Shown piece after piece: positions 4,081 to 5,324 of a stretch of DNA of 5,324 nt (positions are counted from its first letter, which is position 1; each line of letters opens with the position of its first letter). Source of the DNA: Candidatus Zixiibacteriota bacterium. GTDB taxonomy: Bacteria; Zixibacteria; MSB-5A5; SM1-73. A model generated the notes under the pieces. That model was given only the letters and a program-made list of their open reading frames with translations. It was not told where the DNA came from and searched no databases. The stretch spans positions 1 to 5,324 of the forward strand of contig JALHUP010000016.1 of the NCBI GenBank assembly GCA_022866585.1, in the 5' to 3' direction. A program made the position numbers and the translations under genes.

Positions 4081-5324
4081 TCAAATCAGAGATAGTCTCG
4101 CAATTACTGTGGTTCCTTTGCCTAACTCACTTTCTACGTTAATATCCCCTCTATGGGCTTCCACGATCTTTTTGACCGTGGAGAGTCCTAAGCCGGTTCC
4201 GTGTTCTTTAGTGGTGAAAAAGGGAGTGAAGAGCTTGTCCAAAGTAGCTTTGCTCATTCCCATACCGGTATCGGAAATCCTCAGAACGATTCTTTTTGCC
4301 TTAGGCCGAACATCGAGATAAGTTTGGGGTGCACCAATGCTTTTTTCTTCTTCATTTACTGAAACCATAATTTTCCCCCCGTGGGGCATGGCTTGGGTAG
4401 CGTTATGAAGAAGATTCAACATCACCTGGCGGAACTGCTCCGGGTCTATGCGGCACAAAAGCGCCTTTTGGGGATATTCCCGAACGATATGAATTTTCCT
4501 TTTTTCACGCGCCAGGTCAATTTCAAAAAATTTAATTACCTCATCTATGAAGCTTATGAATTCTATTTGGTGAAAGTCCAATCTGATGGCTTTGGTATAG
4601 TTGAGGAGGCTAACTACTATCCGATCCAGAGTTTCCACTCCTTCTATAATCTTTTCAACCGATTTCTTCCGAGGATCTCCCTCCTCCAAATCCCGGTCCA
4701 AGAGGTCGGCAAAGCCACGGATGCCCCCCAATGGGTTTTTCACCTCATGCGCCACGGTTGCCGCCATCTCTCCTAAGGCGGCTAAAGTCCTCACCCGGGT
4801 CACCTCCTCTTCCAATTGTTTCAATTTAGATAGGTCGAAGAAGACCTCCACCGCACCCAAGACGTTGTTGTCGCTATCAGTCAAAAGAGAGGTGGAAAAT
4901 CCCAGAGGTATTTTCTTCCCTTCTTTAGTAAGCACCTCTTTTTCTTCATTTATATGCGATTTTCTGGATTTCAATGTGAAAGGTAAAGTCATCTTCTCCC
5001 CTACTCCCTTTCCCATAACTTCTCCATACGGTCTACCCAGAACCTCATCTGTTTTATATCCTAAAATTTCCTCTGCCGCCCGGTTGAACAAAGTTATCTC
5101 CCCTTTCAGATTTATGGCTACCACACCCGAGGTCAAGCTTTCCAGGATATTATTTAGATAATTGGAAATTTTGTCCTTCTCCGCCAAACTCTGCCTTAGC
5201 TCCCGGTTGGTCTTCTCCAATTTCAAATTTAGATCTTCAAATTTCTCTTCTAAATTCTTGTAGGCAGAGTGTAGTTTCTGGGTGATCTTGTTAAATGAGG
5301 CGAAAGATTCGGTGAAACCCTCCA
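4081..5324 (-). CDS. PAS-domain sensor histidine kinase (NtrB/AtoS/FleS-like), N-terminus cut by window edge
   Basis: The protein autophosphorylates on a histidine and passes the phosphate to a response regulator, almost certainly the one encoded just downstream. The frame stays open to the window edge, so the true start is outside; the first possible start inside is a TTG at 5224-5226, and the residues before it (FNKITQKL, then a Glu/Lys-rich stretch) read as a continuing helix or coiled coil. Numbering from that TTG, a PAS domain covers about residues 22-135 (GVVAINLKGEITLFNRAAEE). The HisKA H-box is at 149-165 with phospho-acceptor His160 in AHEVKNPLGG. The N-box is NLLHNATQA (271-279), the G1 box SDTGMGM (318-324), the F-box FTPFFTTKE, and the G2 box GTGLGLS (343-349). 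All catalytic motifs are intact. No membrane segment is visible in this part. The signal sensed is unknown; the soluble coiled-coil/PAS layout resembles flagellar FleS-type or NtrB-type kinases, but that is inference. Confidence 0.95.
   Translation of the reverse strand, partial: EGFTESFASFNKITQKLHSAYKNLEEKFEDLNLKLEKTNRELRQSLAEKDKISNYLNNILESLTSGVVAINLKGEITLFNRAAEEILGYKTDEVLGRPYGEVMGKGVGEKMTLPFTLKSRKSHINEEKEVLTKEGKKIPLGFSTSLLTDSDNNVLGAVEVFFDLSKLKQLEEEVTRVRTLAALGEMAATVAHEVKNPLGGIRGFADLLDRDLEEGDPRKKSVEKIIEGVETLDRIVVSLLNYTKAIRLDFHQIEFISFIDEVIKFFEIDLAREKRKIHIVREYPQKALLCRIDPEQFRQVMLNLLHNATQAMPHGGKIMVSVNEEEKSIGAPQTYLDVRPKAKRIVLRISDTGMGMSKATLDKLFTPFFTTKEHGTGLGLSTVKKIVEAHRGDINVESELGKGTTVIARLSLI

Noticed and set aside
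3416..5161. Plus-strand frames antisense to the kinase and regulator
   Set aside because: They are mirror frames of two clearly coding genes and show no domain signature of their own.

Overview
The window reads as a piece of bacterial chromosome of moderate GC from an uncultured, probably anaerobic lineage that I cannot place more exactly. All seven supported reading frames lie on the minus strand, so transcription runs from high to low coordinates. An NtrC-type two-component pair sits beside a small toxin-antitoxin-like MNT/HEPN operon, a combination common in environmental anaerobes and thermophiles. No rRNA, tRNA or CRISPR array was seen.

Right part (2599-5324): a PAS-containing histidine kinase, cut by the window edge, is followed by a sigma-54-dependent response regulator (receiver, AAA+ with GAFTGA, Fis-type HTH). 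Together they form a standard phosphorelay that activates RpoN promoters; the target genes are not in the window. A compact double-hairpin palindrome (4021-4068) lies between the two genes.

Middle part (1762-2539): this is the most interesting stretch. A single AT-rich gene for a small uracil-DNA-glycosylase-like protein is arranged like an integron gene cassette. GTTAGGC lies just before its ribosome binding site, and an 80-nt attC-like folded site starting with GCCTAAC lies just after its stop. Removing the predicted 771-bp cassette at the G/TT points restores a perfect GTTAGGC in the excised circle. It also restores a perfect 10-bp palindrome in the empty chromosomal site. No integrase gene is visible.

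Left part (376-1726): an operon of nucleotidyltransferase (MNT), HEPN protein and a second MNT, with overlapping start and stop codons. It continues through a 36-codon frame broken by a TAA into a small unknown four-cysteine protein. Before the cassette arrived, this operon would have started about 100 bp after the response regulator.

Bases 1-375 hold no gene I can support, only short inverted repeats.
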